A stretch of DNA of 64,000 nucleotides from Hymenobacter sp. HSC-4F20 (GTDB taxonomy: Bacteria; Bacteroidota; Bacteroidia; Cytophagales; Hymenobacteraceae), in assembly GCF_019599275.1 (NCBI RefSeq), contig NZ_JAHZTD010000001.1, positions 62,001 through 126,000 on the forward strand, read 5' to 3'. Numbering within the stretch: the stretch's first letter is position 1; the number at the start of each line of letters is the position of its first letter. The notes under the pieces were generated by a model. It did no database searches. It saw only the letters and a program-made list of their open reading frames with translations, and was not told the origin of the DNA. Made by a program: the position numbers and the translations under genes. Positions 43,400-52,820 of this stretch are shown piece after piece.

Positions 43400-44944
43400 A
43401 TGCCCAACGAAAATACCGACCCGGTTTTTCAGCTCATCAAGACCCTGACCCGCACCGAAAAGCGGCACTTCCGCCTGTTTGCCAACCGGCAGGGCTCCTC
43501 TGACGGGCTGAAGTTTCTGCAGCTTTTCGATGCCCTCGATGGGCAGGAACGCTACGATGAGGAGCGGGTGCTGGCCCAGGTGCCGGCCATCAAAAAAGTA
43601 CAAGTAGCCAACCTCAAGGCCAACCTCTACCGGCAGCTGCTGGCCAGTTTGCGCATGTACCACGCCGGCCACAACCTCGATATTCAGCTTCACGAGCAGC
43701 TTGATTACGCCCGCGTGCTTTACAACCGCGGCTTGTACCAGCAGAGCCTGCGCATGCTGGAAAAGGTGAAGGCCACGGCCCAGCAGGCCGAAATGAAACA
43801 TATTGTGTTGCTGGCGCTGGATTTCGAGAAGCTGATTGAGGGTCAGTACATCACGCGCAGCCTCCGCGGCCGGGCCCGGGAGCTGTCGGATGAGGCCACG
43901 GATACGGTGCGGCACGTTGCGCGCGAGCATGAGCTCTCGAACCTGGCCTTGCGCATGTACGGGCGCTACCTGAAAATTGGGCACACCCGCAACCAGCAGG
44001 ACTACGACAAAATCACGGCGTACTTCCGCGAGGGTTTGCCCGTGCTAGACCCCCGGCAGGCCGGTTTCTACGAGCAGCTGTACTACTACCAGGCCCACGT
44101 CTGGTACTACACCATCACCCAGAATTTTCGCCTGTGTTTCCGCTATGCCCAGAAGTGGGTGGATTTGTTTGAGAACAACCTGCTGATGCGCGAACAGCAG
44201 CCGATGCTCTACATCAAAGGCCTGCACAATCTGCTGATTACGGCCCACAACCTGTTGTATTATAGCAAGTTTGAGCAGGTGCTGGCGGAGCTGGAAGCCT
44301 ACGCCGCCGACCCCGACCGGCGTACCAGCCCCAACATTGAAATGCTGCTGTTTCTGTACATCTACACGAATCGGCTCAACGGGTATTTCATGCGCGGGCA
44401 GTTCACGGAAGGCCTTACCATTATTCCGGAGTTGCTGGAAAAGTTGGATTACTTCCGCATTCAGCTTGATTCGCACCGGCGCCTGGTGTTCTACTACAAA
44501 ATTGCCAGCCTCTACTTCGGCAGCGGGCAGCCCGACAAGGCCATTGAGTACCTTAACAAGGTGATTTACTTTAAGGAAATGAGCCTGCGCGAAGACATTC
44601 AGTGCTTTGCCCGCATCCTCAACCTGATTGCCCACTACGAGGCCGGCCGCGACGAGGCCCTGGACTACCAGATTCGCTCGGTGTACCGCTTCCTGGGCAA
44701 AATGAACGACCAGCAGCAGATGCAGGAGGCCATCTTCCAGTTTCTGCGCACCCTCGGCGACGTGGCTCCTTCTCAGGTGAAAGACGCTTTCAGCAAGCTC
44801 AAAAACCAGCTGATTCGCATTGCCGAAAACCCTTACGAGCGTCGCCCTTTCCTCTACCTCGACATCATTTCCTGGCTGGAAAGCAAGATTGAGAACGTGC
44901 CCGTGCAGGAAGTCATCCGGCGCAAGTTCAGGCAGCTGAAGTAA
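43400..44944 (+). CDS. Helical-repeat protein conserved in Bacteroidota, unknown function
   Basis: The 514-residue cytoplasmic protein begins DPVFQLIKTLTRTEKRHFRLFANRQG, a pattern I know from uncharacterised Bacteroidota proteins. It continues as TPR-like helix pairs (ARVLYNRGLYQQSLRMLEKVKATAQQ, NIEMLLFLYIYTNRLNGYFMRGQ, YFGSGQPDKAIEYLNKVIYF). There is no signal peptide, membrane helix or catalytic motif. It is probably a scaffold or adaptor. It is divergent from the ilv operon and overlaps the end of the convergent lnt-like gene by 17 bases. Confidence 0.8.
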   Translation: MPNENTDPVFQLIKTLTRTEKRHFRLFANRQGSSDGLKFLQLFDALDGQERYDEERVLAQVPAIKKVQVANLKANLYRQLLASLRMYHAGHNLDIQLHEQLDYARVLYNRGLYQQSLRMLEKVKATAQQAEMKHIVLLALDFEKLIEGQYITRSLRGRARELSDEATDTVRHVAREHELSNLALRMYGRYLKIGHTRNQQDYDKITAYFREGLPVLDPRQAGFYEQLYYYQAHVWYYTITQNFRLCFRYAQKWVDLFENNLLMREQQPMLYIKGLHNLLITAHNLLYYSKFEQVLAELEAYAADPDRRTSPNIEMLLFLYIYTNRLNGYFMRGQFTEGLTIIPELLEKLDYFRIQLDSHRRLVFYYKIASLYFGSGQPDKAIEYLNKVIYFKEMSLREDIQCFARILNLIAHYEAGRDEALDYQIRSVYRFLGKMNDQQQMQEAIFQFLRTLGDVAPSQVKDAFSKLKNQLIRIAENPYERRPFLYLDIISWLESKIENVPVQEVIRRKFRQLK

Positions 44945-46391
44945 CGATGTACCGGTCAGGGCTACGTCTGGCGCGTAGGCTTAGCAGCAGAAAGCCGGTG
45001 CCACCGGCCACGCAGAGCCAGCCCAGCACATTGCCCACGCGGGTGTAGAGGGTAGCCACGGGCGCAGCTACCGGTACGCTTACCAGCAGGGTGCTGCCCG
45101 GCAGGGAGTGGCTGACTTGCTGGGCCAGCACGCGGCCGTAGGCATCACTGACAGTTAGCCAGCCTTCGCGCGCGGCCCGCACCACGGTATATCCGTTTTC
45201 AACGCCCCGGGTGGCCGTCATACGGGAGGCAAGCCAGCCATCCAGGGTAAAATCCCAGGCCGGCACCAGCAATACGGCCGCCCGCCGGAGGCCATAGGCG
45301 CGGCCCAGCGCGGCAAAGTGCATGTCTTTGCAAATGGCGAGGCCATAGGGTTGCCCCTTAATCAGGCGTACGTCGTAGGCGCGGCCGGCGCTGAACTCGC
45401 GCTCCGGTGGGGCCAGGTAGTGCTTCTGGTAGGAGGCGCTGAGCTGGCCGGCGGGGGTAAACAGCCACAGCAAGTTGCGGCGCTGCTGACCGTCGTCGGT
45501 GCCTACGCCTACTTCCAGCCATACGTGGTGGCGGGCCGCCAGGGCCCCGAATTGCTGCTGCCACTGCCGGGCCTGAGCCGGAGGCAGCACCGCTAGTTTC
45601 TCGGGTAGTACCACCACCTGGGCGCCTTGCGCGGCCAGGGTGGCAACGTGCTGCTCATACTGGCGCCGGATGTTAGCCCCGTAGGCTACCGAGGCCCGGA
45701 AGCCAATAGCATCATCAATGGCAACGAGGCCAAAAGTTGTTGTCGGGCCCGTGAGGGGGCGTTGCAGGCGCCACACCCCGAAGCTAAGCGCCGCTATCAG
45801 CAGCAGGGCCGTAGTGGCGTAAACACTGGCCGCCCCGCGCAGGCGCCAGCCGTACGTACCGGCCACGGCCAGCGCCGCCGGTACCAGCGCAACCAGAAAC
45901 AGCAGGCCCGCTACGCCACACAAGGAGGTAAGCTGCAGCAGCGGCAACTGGGCGGCTTGTGAATAGGCCAGACTACCCCAGTTGCCGTCCGGCAGCAAAG
46001 CCGCCATCAGCGTGTCCAGCATCACCCACAGCACCGGATACACCAAAACCGTCCACCCGGCCTGGTAGCGCACTACCAGGCGGCGGGTTGTCGTCACGAT
46101 AAAGGTCCACAGCAGGTTTTGCGCCAGTACCACGGCTACGGCCGCCGGCCCCGGCATCACCAGTTGGTAGTACGAAAAATTGGTGCTGACCCCCACCAGC
46201 GCCGCCAGGGCCACCAGCCAGCGCACCGACCCAGCCGGCGTCCGGAAGGCCAGGCCCAGCAGCAAGGCCGGTGCCAGCCACGCCGCCCACCACACCGGCT
46301 GAAGCCCGACGGCCAAGCGCAGCAGTAAGCCCGTGATAAAATAGCTGAGAAATCTGAGCAGGAAGGGGTAAGCCGAACGCTGGGAAGTCAT
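44928..46391 (-). CDS. lnt: Apolipoprotein N-acyltransferase-like protein
   Basis: The 487-residue protein has five to six N-terminal membrane helices, a carbon-nitrogen hydrolase domain on the outer side, and a final membrane helix. This is the Lnt layout. The catalytic triad is present: Glu in VVVLPEKLAVL, Lys in SASYQKHYLAPPE and Cys in GLAICKDMHF. Lnt adds the third acyl chain to outer-membrane lipoproteins. Several Lnt hallmarks are altered: PEREFSAGRAYDV replaces the usual PFGEYxP region. It may therefore be a second Lnt-like enzyme rather than the housekeeping one. The start was set at MTSQRSAYPF. Confidence 0.75.
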   Translation of the reverse strand: MTSQRSAYPFLLRFLSYFITGLLLRLAVGLQPVWWAAWLAPALLLGLAFRTPAGSVRWLVALAALVGVSTNFSYYQLVMPGPAAVAVVLAQNLLWTFIVTTTRRLVVRYQAGWTVLVYPVLWVMLDTLMAALLPDGNWGSLAYSQAAQLPLLQLTSLCGVAGLLFLVALVPAALAVAGTYGWRLRGAASVYATTALLLIAALSFGVWRLQRPLTGPTTTFGLVAIDDAIGFRASVAYGANIRRQYEQHVATLAAQGAQVVVLPEKLAVLPPAQARQWQQQFGALAARHHVWLEVGVGTDDGQQRRNLLWLFTPAGQLSASYQKHYLAPPEREFSAGRAYDVRLIKGQPYGLAICKDMHFAALGRAYGLRRAAVLLVPAWDFTLDGWLASRMTATRGVENGYTVVRAAREGWLTVSDAYGRVLAQQVSHSLPGSTLLVSVPVAAPVATLYTRVGNVLGWLCVAGGTGFLLLSLRARRSPDRYIVTSAA

Positions 46392-46449
46392 GGTATTCCG
46401 GGGAGAATGGGCTCGGGAGAGCAAGCGGCATCGGCTGAATATAAAAGGA

Positions 46450-47316
46450 TTACCGGATTATCAGCGGCCTGCCATCCAGGGCCTGGACAAACAGCAGCCC
46501 AACTACCCCCGCATACAGCGCCGCCCCTAGCCACGTCAGAGCGGTTGCCTGTTTCGGTAAGGTCCGGCCCAGAAACCAGCCCAGCAGTGGCACGGCTTGC
46601 AGGGCATGCAGACCCAGGAAGTGGGCAACACGCAGGTCGCCGGCGCGGGTGCTCCACCCGAGGCCCGGCAGGCCGGGGCCACCGTCGGGGGCGCCCACCG
46701 TGTGCTGGTTGAGGTGAATCATCATGCCGCCCAGCACGCTGCCTACCAAAAACAGCAGCAGGCCCAGGCGCACGCCCCATACGTAGCCGGCGGTGCCGTG
46801 CGGGCGGTGCCGCCACACCAGACACACAGCCCAGATGGTGAGCACAGTGTTCAGCAGAATGAATACGCCCATCAGGTTAAACACCAGAATATCGAAGCCA
46901 CTGGCGATGTTGTAATGCGAGGTAGTTCCGCGGGCCGCTTGAGTTACAATGCACGCCGTTTCCACCACCATGCTCAGGGCCACTCCGCGGCTGATGCGAC
47001 GCACGCCTCGCTGCGCGGGAGCGGGCAGATCGGCCAGCAGCCAGGCCAGCGTCCAGAGGTAGAGCAGGGCCGACAGCGCAAACTTAGCCGGCTTCACCCA
47101 CACCAGCTGACCGGTAACCATGCGTTGGTCGACGAGGAGCAGCCCTAACGCCAGCAGTAACAGGGCACCGTGGCCCCAGCCGGTCCGGGACAGCACCGGA
47201 TTGACGCGGTGCAGCACGCGCAGCCACTCGGTTACCACGGCTACGGGCGCCGGCTGCCGGTTATCAAGCTGAGAAGTGGAGGGGGAAGCTGTTTTCAGGG
47301 GTAGGGCAGCAGACAT
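46450..47316 (-). CDS. Multispan membrane protein, unknown
   Basis: The 288-residue product (start MSAALPLK; an ATG four codons upstream is possible) has about seven hydrophobic helices, with WVKPAKFALSALLYLWTLAWLL, FNLMGVFILLNTVLTIWAVCLVW and GVRLGLLLFLVGSVLGGMMIH. Conserved-looking histidines and glycines lie between helices (MIHLNQHTVGAPDGGPGLPG). I cannot name a family. It starts 12 bases after the ABA4-like gene ends, so they form a small operon, perhaps with the lnt-like gene after it. Confidence 0.7.
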   Translation of the reverse strand: MSAALPLKTASPSTSQLDNRQPAPVAVVTEWLRVLHRVNPVLSRTGWGHGALLLLALGLLLVDQRMVTGQLVWVKPAKFALSALLYLWTLAWLLADLPAPAQRGVRRISRGVALSMVVETACIVTQAARGTTSHYNIASGFDILVFNLMGVFILLNTVLTIWAVCLVWRHRPHGTAGYVWGVRLGLLLFLVGSVLGGMMIHLNQHTVGAPDGGPGLPGLGWSTRAGDLRVAHFLGLHALQAVPLLGWFLGRTLPKQATALTWLGAALYAGVVGLLFVQALDGRPLIIR

Positions 47317-47328
47317 GGCGACGAGCAA

Positions 47329-47790
47329 CTAAAGCGTGGCAGAAGCAACAGAAGCAGTATCAGCGCGGCCGTAGAAGCGCCGCACCAGGCAGTAGAGCAG
47401 CAGCCCCACCGGCCCAAGCATGAACGTCAGTACCAAGCAGGGCGCTAAGAGCAGGTGGGGGACACCGCGGCGCCGGGCGTCCAGACTTTCCCAGACGCCA
47501 ATGCCCAGGTCAAAGCAGAGGTAATGCACCCAGCCGGCCAGCAAAGCCCAGGGGTCCTGGAACAGCGCCGCTACCTCTGCCAGGGAGCCAAACCCGCCCT
47601 GGCTGGCCTGAGCGCCTAGGTAGTGGCTGCCAATGAGCACAGCATAGGCTCCGGCCAGCACCAGGGGTAGAGCGCCACTGAGCACTACACGGCGGGTACC
47701 GGCCCAGCGCGGCGCCAGCAGCAGCAACAGCCACCCCAGCAGTGCGGCCGGATTTGCCAGGGAAAACAGAAAATCTGGGGTGAGAGCCAT
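47329..47790 (-). CDS. ABA4-like (DUF4281) membrane protein
   Basis: The 153-residue protein has four helices and the ABA4-type pattern: FSLANPAALLGWLLLLLAP at the start, FQDPWALLAGWVHYLCFDLGIGVWESLDA in the middle and HLLLAPCLVLTFMLGPVGLLLY near the end. In plants ABA4 is needed for neoxanthin formation; bacterial homologues are uncharacterised but often sit in pigmented species. The start MALTPDFLFSLANP is well placed for the family. Confidence 0.8.
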   Translation of the reverse strand: MALTPDFLFSLANPAALLGWLLLLLAPRWAGTRRVVLSGALPLVLAGAYAVLIGSHYLGAQASQGGFGSLAEVAALFQDPWALLAGWVHYLCFDLGIGVWESLDARRRGVPHLLLAPCLVLTFMLGPVGLLLYCLVRRFYGRADTASVASATL

Positions 47791-47955
47791 GGCCGTTTGG
47801 GCGTTAGTGACCTTGCAAACTTGCCGCAATACCCGGACCCGTGCACCTCTAAACCAGGCGAAGCAGCAACCCAAACCGGTGAGCCGTCATCAAAAGCCAG
47901 GCGAAGCGTAAGGCAGTGATACAACTTACCCTGGTATCGGGCGTACTTTTGACCT

Positions 47956-48657
47956 GTGGAAACTGCCTGTCTACTCCGTTTGCTGACGTGTTTCGTCTTG
48001 TTGCCTATTGCCCTGCCCGGCTGGGCTACCAGTGCGCCTGCCTACGATAGCACCTTTGTGCGCCAAGCCCACCGCCGCGCCGTCTTTCAGTTCGATCAGC
48101 GCTTCTCCATTCTCAACGGCAAGGTGGTAGGAATTAACGGGCTGAAAGGCGGCATTGAGTGGCGCGGACGCTGGCGCGCGGGCCTTGGGGTGTACCGCCT
48201 TTCGGGCGGCGTACCTACCCGCATTGCCCAGCCCGAAGGCACACCCGCTGGCACCCGCGACGAAGTCCGGTTCCGCTACCTGGTAGCCTACGGCGAGTAC
48301 GTGTTTATTGGCAACCCGCGCTGGGAGCTAAGCACGCCGCTGCAACTGGGCGGCGGGAGCTACTACACCAAATACTACTTCCCGGATGGCGGAATCCAAC
48401 GGACTAACAACCAGTTTCTGTTTGTTATTGAGCCCTCCATTGCCGCTCATTACCGCATATTTCGCTGGGTTGGGGTGGGTGCTGGCACCGGCTACCGGCA
48501 AGTAATGGCGGCGGGCAAGCAGCCCCAGGACGAAATGAGCGGCGTCATTTTCTTTGGCCGCGTCAAGCTGTTTCTTGGCGACCTACTTAAGGTAGTGCGC
48601 GGGCACGAACGGCTGTTTTCCCAGCAAGGACTTCATAGCACCAAAGCCCCCCAGTAA
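47956..48657 (+). CDS. Probable outer-membrane or secreted protein, unknown
   Basis: The 233-residue product starts at GTG and has a signal peptide (ending near LPGWATS). Alternating strands follow (NGLKGGIEWRGRWRAGLGVYRLSGG, VRFRYLVAYGEYVFIGNPRWELSTPLQLGGGSYYTKYYF, FLFVIEPSIAAHYRIFRWVGVGAGTGYRQVM), which fit an eight- to ten-stranded beta barrel. An exact -7-like TACTTTTG lies only four bases before the GTG, without a -33 partner. The function is unknown. Confidence 0.7.
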   Translation: METACLLRLLTCFVLLPIALPGWATSAPAYDSTFVRQAHRRAVFQFDQRFSILNGKVVGINGLKGGIEWRGRWRAGLGVYRLSGGVPTRIAQPEGTPAGTRDEVRFRYLVAYGEYVFIGNPRWELSTPLQLGGGSYYTKYYFPDGGIQRTNNQFLFVIEPSIAAHYRIFRWVGVGAGTGYRQVMAAGKQPQDEMSGVIFFGRVKLFLGDLLKVVRGHERLFSQQGLHSTKAPQ

Positions 48658-48709
48658 GAAGCTCAGGCTCTGCAGGGCTAGCCCCTGTTGCCCATAGGCT
48701 GCAAAAAAC

Positions 48710-48748
48710 CTACCCCTTGATGCAAGCGAAAGAAGCATCAAGGGGTAG
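48710..48748 (-). terminator. Intrinsic terminator
   Basis: CTACCCCTTGATGC pairs perfectly with GCATCAAGGGGTAG around 11 bases, and the minus strand continues GTTTTTTGC. It serves the minus-strand secreted-protein gene and perhaps also the convergent barrel gene. Confidence 0.85.
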
Positions 48749-48800
48749 CAGTTTACAGCGGGGGTAGAGGTTTTCTGCCGTAGCCTGTTAGGAGAGGGTG

Positions 48801-49226
48801 CTAGCGGGGGCTGGCTACCCCTTGCGCCGACAGCGGACGGCGCAGCACGTAGCGACGCACGTACTCGCTGGGCTCGCCTTTGGTGTAGTTGATGGGCTGC
48901 TCCAGAATCTGCACGATTTCCCAGCCCCGGCTGCCCATGTAATTAAGGGCGCTGATAGTGGTAGCAAACACCTGAATCTTGCCGGCCTCGCGTACTACCT
49001 GCTCCGAGCCACCGAGCTTCTCGTAGCCATACCCAAAATCCACGTAAATGTCGCCGCTCTTTTCTTTCTCCGGCTTACCCAGATTGACGGCCCCCGTGCG
49101 CATCAGTTCACAAAATTCGTAGCGGATGGGCTCTGCCTGCAGAGGGCGCACTACCGATGGAGTTTGGGCCCGGCTGGCCGAGGCCAGGATAAGCATCAGG
49201 GCTAAAAGGGAGAAGAAATGCTTCAT
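48801..49226 (-). CDS. Small secreted protein, unknown
   Basis: The 141-residue product has a signal peptide (MKHFFSLLALMLILASASRAQ). The mature part reads RYEFCELMRTGAVNLGKPEKEKSGDIYVDFGYG and then ISALNYMGSRGWEIVQILEQP, the strand-helix pattern of small proteins with a MxxxGWE motif seen widely in bacteria. One cysteine is present. Function is not known. Confidence 0.75.
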   Translation of the reverse strand: MKHFFSLLALMLILASASRAQTPSVVRPLQAEPIRYEFCELMRTGAVNLGKPEKEKSGDIYVDFGYGYEKLGGSEQVVREAGKIQVFATTISALNYMGSRGWEIVQILEQPINYTKGEPSEYVRRYVLRRPLSAQGVASPR

Positions 49227-49510
49227 GTGCGGTTGTGAATAAAAAGAGAGGTAGCGAAGGAATGGAGGTGCTTGCCCAAGGCCGGCATCTGCTTTGGTTA
49301 ACCGGTTTTGAGGGGGTAGGCTACGGAAGTCGGTACAATGAATTACAGGGCGAACTTGGCCCCGCTGTAGCGCCTGATGGTCAGAGCAAAAAGTTTGTAC
49401 AAAACAACGGATATTTTAACAAAACCAATAACCGTTAGCGTACCTCAACCATAAATCATGCGGACAGCCCAATCCATGCTTGTCTCGCAGGTAAAAGGGG
49501 TGCCGGCAGC

Positions 49511-50626
49511 TTATGGGGCGCTCTGAATGGTAGCCCGACGGTCGAGCTTGCCGGAGGCCGTAGTGCTGAACTGCGGTACAAATACCAGTTCCCGCGGCAC
49601 CTCATACTTGCCCAGGCGCTGACCCAGGAGCGCCTGAAGCTGCTGTTGCTGCGCAGCGGGCAGTGCAGGGCCCTCCAGAAAGGCGCTTACCTGCTCGCCC
49701 AGGCGCTCATCGGGTCGGCCGGCCACGAAGGCGCGCGTCGTGAGTCCCAACTCCATCAGGGCCATTTCCAGCACCTGCTCTACTTTCTCGGCCTGCACTT
49801 TCACCCCGCCGCTGTTAATGACAAAATCGGCCCGGCCGAGCCACTCGAACGTGTGCGCATCCAGCAGGTTTACCCGGTCGTTGGTGGTAATGAGCTCATT
49901 GCGGGTTACGTCGGCCTGGATGGTGAGGCAGCCGCGCTCGTCCTGGCCTACCTCAATACCAGGCAGCACCCGGTAGGTAGGAGTAGGGTTTGGGCCATTA
50001 AGGCGGCGTAGGGCAATGTGGGAAGCCGTTTCCGTCATGCCGTACGTTAGGTACACGGGCACCGTCAGCTGCTGAATGTCGCGCTCCAGGCCCTTTTCCA
50101 CGGCGGCGCCGCCCACCAGAATTGCTTTCATGCGGCTGAGGCGTGGCGCGTGGCCAGCCGCCAGTATCGCCCGCAACTGCAAGGGCACGAAGGAAGTAAA
50201 ATCGAAGTCAGCCTCTGCGGGCACCAGCGCGAACGGGTCGGCCTGCGGCTCCACAATGGTCAGGTGCATACGCCGCTCAAAGGCCCGCACCAGCATCATG
50301 ATGCCGCCTACGTACTCACAGTTCAGGCACACGAGCATCCGCTCGCCGGGACCCAGATCAAAGTAGTCGCCGGTGCGGCGGGCCGAAGCTTCCAGCTGCT
50401 GGCGCGTCATGGTCACGGATTGCGGCGTGCCCGTAGAGCCAGAGGTGTGCAACGTAAATTCCTGGGCGCCATTCAGCCACTGCCGGCAAAAGTCCAGCAC
50501 TCTAGCCTCGTAGCCATTCAGGTCGGTGGGCGAGTTGGCGGGGTACTGCTGTACATCGGGGTAGCGGAATTCGCGGCCGTTGAGCAGCAAGGAGTCGGGC
50601 AGGAGGGCAGATTCAGAGGCAGACAT
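49511..50626 (-). CDS. menE: o-Succinylbenzoate-CoA ligase
   Basis: The 371-residue adenylate-forming enzyme activates o-succinylbenzoate for menaquinone synthesis. It shows the P-loop TLHTSGSTGTPQSVTMTRQQL, motif YLTYGMTETASHIALRRL, GRADFVINSGGVKVQAEKVE, and the C-terminal catalytic lysine in TASGKLDRR. It is short, as is typical of MenE in Bacteroidota. The start MSASESALLPDSLL was preferred to a long upstream extension without family match. It lies 3.3 kb from the other men genes, with unrelated genes between. Confidence 0.88.
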   Translation of the reverse strand: MSASESALLPDSLLLNGREFRYPDVQQYPANSPTDLNGYEARVLDFCRQWLNGAQEFTLHTSGSTGTPQSVTMTRQQLEASARRTGDYFDLGPGERMLVCLNCEYVGGIMMLVRAFERRMHLTIVEPQADPFALVPAEADFDFTSFVPLQLRAILAAGHAPRLSRMKAILVGGAAVEKGLERDIQQLTVPVYLTYGMTETASHIALRRLNGPNPTPTYRVLPGIEVGQDERGCLTIQADVTRNELITTNDRVNLLDAHTFEWLGRADFVINSGGVKVQAEKVEQVLEMALMELGLTTRAFVAGRPDERLGEQVSAFLEGPALPAAQQQQLQALLGQRLGKYEVPRELVFVPQFSTTASGKLDRRATIQSAP

Positions 50627-50841
50627 TTCAGAAGAAAGAGAGACCAGCAGCAAAGATGGAGTAATACAAACTGCAACTACATACGAAGCTCCCGGCATAA
50701 AGCTCCGTTGCGGCGCCCTGCCAGATGATTTACGGTGACTGAACAGGTAGGGCAAGAGGCGACCTTGAGCAAACAGCATGAGCTGCAAGCGCCTTCTAAA
50801 TCCGGTATTCTTGGCCGTACCGAAGGGTGGTGCTAGCGGCT

Positions 50842-51558
50842 TTATTCTACGGGGTAAACCTGCCAAGGAATGTCGCGCCACAGGCTTACCCGTGATTCTA
50901 GTAGGTAGCGGGCTATATCGGCAATATCCCCGTGCTGTTCATTGGGCAAATCCCACATCATACGCCCCGCCACGAAACCCGTGGTAAAACTCTCCCACGA
51001 ATCATACTCGCGCAGGGCGTGCCGGGTGGCGGCATCAATAAAGGGCCAGGCCTGTTCCCAGGTAAGGTAACCGTAGTCGTAGCACCAGCGGGCCACGGTC
51101 ACGGAGCGGGCATAATCCCAGGCGCCTACCTTCCCAACCTCGCGCTTTTTAAGAAATGGGTTATTGGCAAATTGAGTGCGCCAGTGCAGCGGGTTCTGCT
51201 TTAGCTGGCCCTGAAACTTCTGGCGGTGTCCCTCCTCGCGGAGCCACTGCAGTATTTCCAGCGCATCCTGGGTGTCGTAAATCCCCCACCATTGGGCTAT
51301 AGTTTCCTTCCTTTCTTCTAGCCGGTCAGGCTTAAGCTGAGGCAGAATTTTGATGGGGTTGTCGCCGTAGAAGAAGAGAATGGCGCCGGTAGCCAAGCCC
51401 CGTATCTCCGTTTTCGATGGTTGCCGTACGGGCTGCGTAAGGTCGAAGTCCGCTAGGTCCCGCGCGCCGTACTGCCGTAGGTTGTCATTCTCTAGCTGGA
51501 TAGCAGCCTGTTTCTTGTTGCTGAAGAAGATGGAGATAGAGCGAAGCAATTCACGCAT
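50842..51558 (-). CDS. DUF1266 family protein (paralogue 1)
   Basis: The 238-residue protein has the DUF1266 pattern: TIAQWWGIYDTQDALEILQWLREEGHRQKFQ, AWDYARSVTVARWCYDYGYLTWEQAW and EYDSWESFTTGFVAGRMMW. An N-terminal helix (LLRSISIFFSNKKQ) may touch the membrane. Members of this family are uncharacterised; some sit near polymorphic toxin or immunity genes, but no toxin is seen here. A paralogue of similar length lies 0.5 kb away on the same strand. Confidence 0.8.
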   Translation of the reverse strand: MRELLRSISIFFSNKKQAAIQLENDNLRQYGARDLADFDLTQPVRQPSKTEIRGLATGAILFFYGDNPIKILPQLKPDRLEERKETIAQWWGIYDTQDALEILQWLREEGHRQKFQGQLKQNPLHWRTQFANNPFLKKREVGKVGAWDYARSVTVARWCYDYGYLTWEQAWPFIDAATRHALREYDSWESFTTGFVAGRMMWDLPNEQHGDIADIARYLLESRVSLWRDIPWQVYPVE

Positions 51559-51720
51559 AAGCAGCAAGGGATAAGAAGGTGATAAACCTATTGCGGCCCC
51601 TATATATAGAGTAAACTTCCTTGATTTTACTTGGGCTTATGGATGGGCTTACTGGCTTCCTGAATAGCTAGTAACCCTAGTTGTGCTTGACTTTCGTGGT
51701 GTAAACGCTGTATCTTAAGT

Positions 51721-51960
51721 ATGCACCAACCACCAAACGCCATGCAGCCCACCGCCCCAAGTCCGTTTGTTCTGGCCCGAACCTGTGTTTTCCGGCGCTA
51801 CCTCACCTTCCGCAACCACGTAACGGTACCCATTGCTGCCCCCGTCAAGGATGCCGCCCGCCAAGCGCGCAAGCTGCTGAAGAAACGCATCAAGCACGAG
51901 CGGCTGCGTAACTTCTTTGGTTGGTGCGAAGGCTGCGCTGCGTATGGATCTATCTTCTAA
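51721..51960 (+). CDS. Small basic protein between two DUF1266 genes
   Basis: The 79-codon frame (an internal ATG is at codon 8) encodes a basic protein with CRxx-type clusters (KDAARQARKLLKKRIKHERLRNFFGWCEGC). A TTG about 21 bases before TATCTTAA is a weak promoter match directly upstream, and a two-way terminator follows, which supports a real plus-strand transcript. No family is recognised, and it could be a chance frame. Confidence 0.4.
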   Translation: MHQPPNAMQPTAPSPFVLARTCVFRRYLTFRNHVTVPIAAPVKDAARQARKLLKKRIKHERLRNFFGWCEGCAAYGSIF

Positions 51961-51975
51961 AGTTAAACAAGGCAT

Positions 51976-52018
51976 AAAAACAGCAGCGCTACCCAAGTAA
52001 GGTAGCGCTGCTGTTTTT
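51976..52018. terminator. Strong bidirectional terminator
   Basis: AAAAACAGCAGCGCTACC pairs perfectly with GGTAGCGCTGCTGTTTTT around seven bases, giving a U run on both strands. It sits between the small plus-strand frame and the end of the second DUF1266 gene. Confidence 0.92.
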
Positions 52019-52026
52019 ACAGAAGG

Positions 52027-52698
52027 TTAGTCCCACCATTCTTCGTATTCATGCCAAGGGCACTCTACCCAAACGTTGTTTTGGGCCGTGAGCAGGTACT
52101 CAGCGAAGCCCCCCAGGATCTGGTGGCCTTCAATATCGTCGGGGCTCCACATTACGCGACCCGCCAAAAAGCTAGTGGCCAGCTCCTCCCACGAGTTAAA
52201 CTCGCGTAGTGCCAGCTTCGCGCCTACGTTGAAATAGTGAAATGCCGTGTCATCGTCAATTAGCCCTACATCGCGGGTCCAGTAGGCCAGATTAACGATG
52301 CGGGCGTAATCCCAGCCGGCAATGGAGCCTACCTGCCGATGACGGAGAAAGTCGCTTTCATCAAAATGCGGGCGCCAGCGGGCCGGGTCGCTGTTGAGGC
52401 GGGGCTGCAACTTGGCCCGGTGGCCGGTAGTGTGCAAATCCTGCAGGCACTGCAGCGCGTCGGCGGGCGTTTGGATGCCCCACCATTGGGCCAACGAACG
52501 GCGGGATTCTTCCCTTCTTTTCTTCTTGATAGGAACCAGCCTTTTCATGGGTTGGTCGCCGTTGTAAAAGAGAATAGCGCCAGTCGCTATTGCCCGTTTC
52601 GGGCCGGGGTTTAGCTCAATCTGCTCTCCGGAAATCTTGTAATCGTACGGGTCCGGGACCCCATAATCATTGATGTTTTCCTCTTGATCTTCTGTCAT
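52027..52698 (-). CDS. DUF1266 family protein (paralogue 2)
   Basis: The 223-residue protein shares the core of its neighbour: SLAQWWGIQTPADALQCLQDLHTTGHRAKLQ, AGWDYARIVNLAYWTRDVGL and EFNSWEELATSFLAGRVMW. Both also have a GAILFYNGDxP(I/M)K strand near residue 40-60. The N-terminus differs and is acidic. The pair arose by duplication. No function is known. Confidence 0.8.
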   Translation of the reverse strand: MTEDQEENINDYGVPDPYDYKISGEQIELNPGPKRAIATGAILFYNGDQPMKRLVPIKKKRREESRRSLAQWWGIQTPADALQCLQDLHTTGHRAKLQPRLNSDPARWRPHFDESDFLRHRQVGSIAGWDYARIVNLAYWTRDVGLIDDDTAFHYFNVGAKLALREFNSWEELATSFLAGRVMWSPDDIEGHQILGGFAEYLLTAQNNVWVECPWHEYEEWWD

Positions 52699-52820
52699 AA
52701 GAAAGCTGGTGGGAGTAATATGAATAACTGGAACTCGATTCTATACTACTAGGAAAAGCTACTGTGTAACAGCTGCCCTAGGCAATGACTACCTCAGCAG
52801 ATAGGCCTATCCGGCACCTA

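Noticed and set aside
47944..47951. TACTTTTG just before the GTG of the barrel-like gene
   Set aside because: It lies four bases from the start codon without a TTG at 19-21 bases; probably chance.
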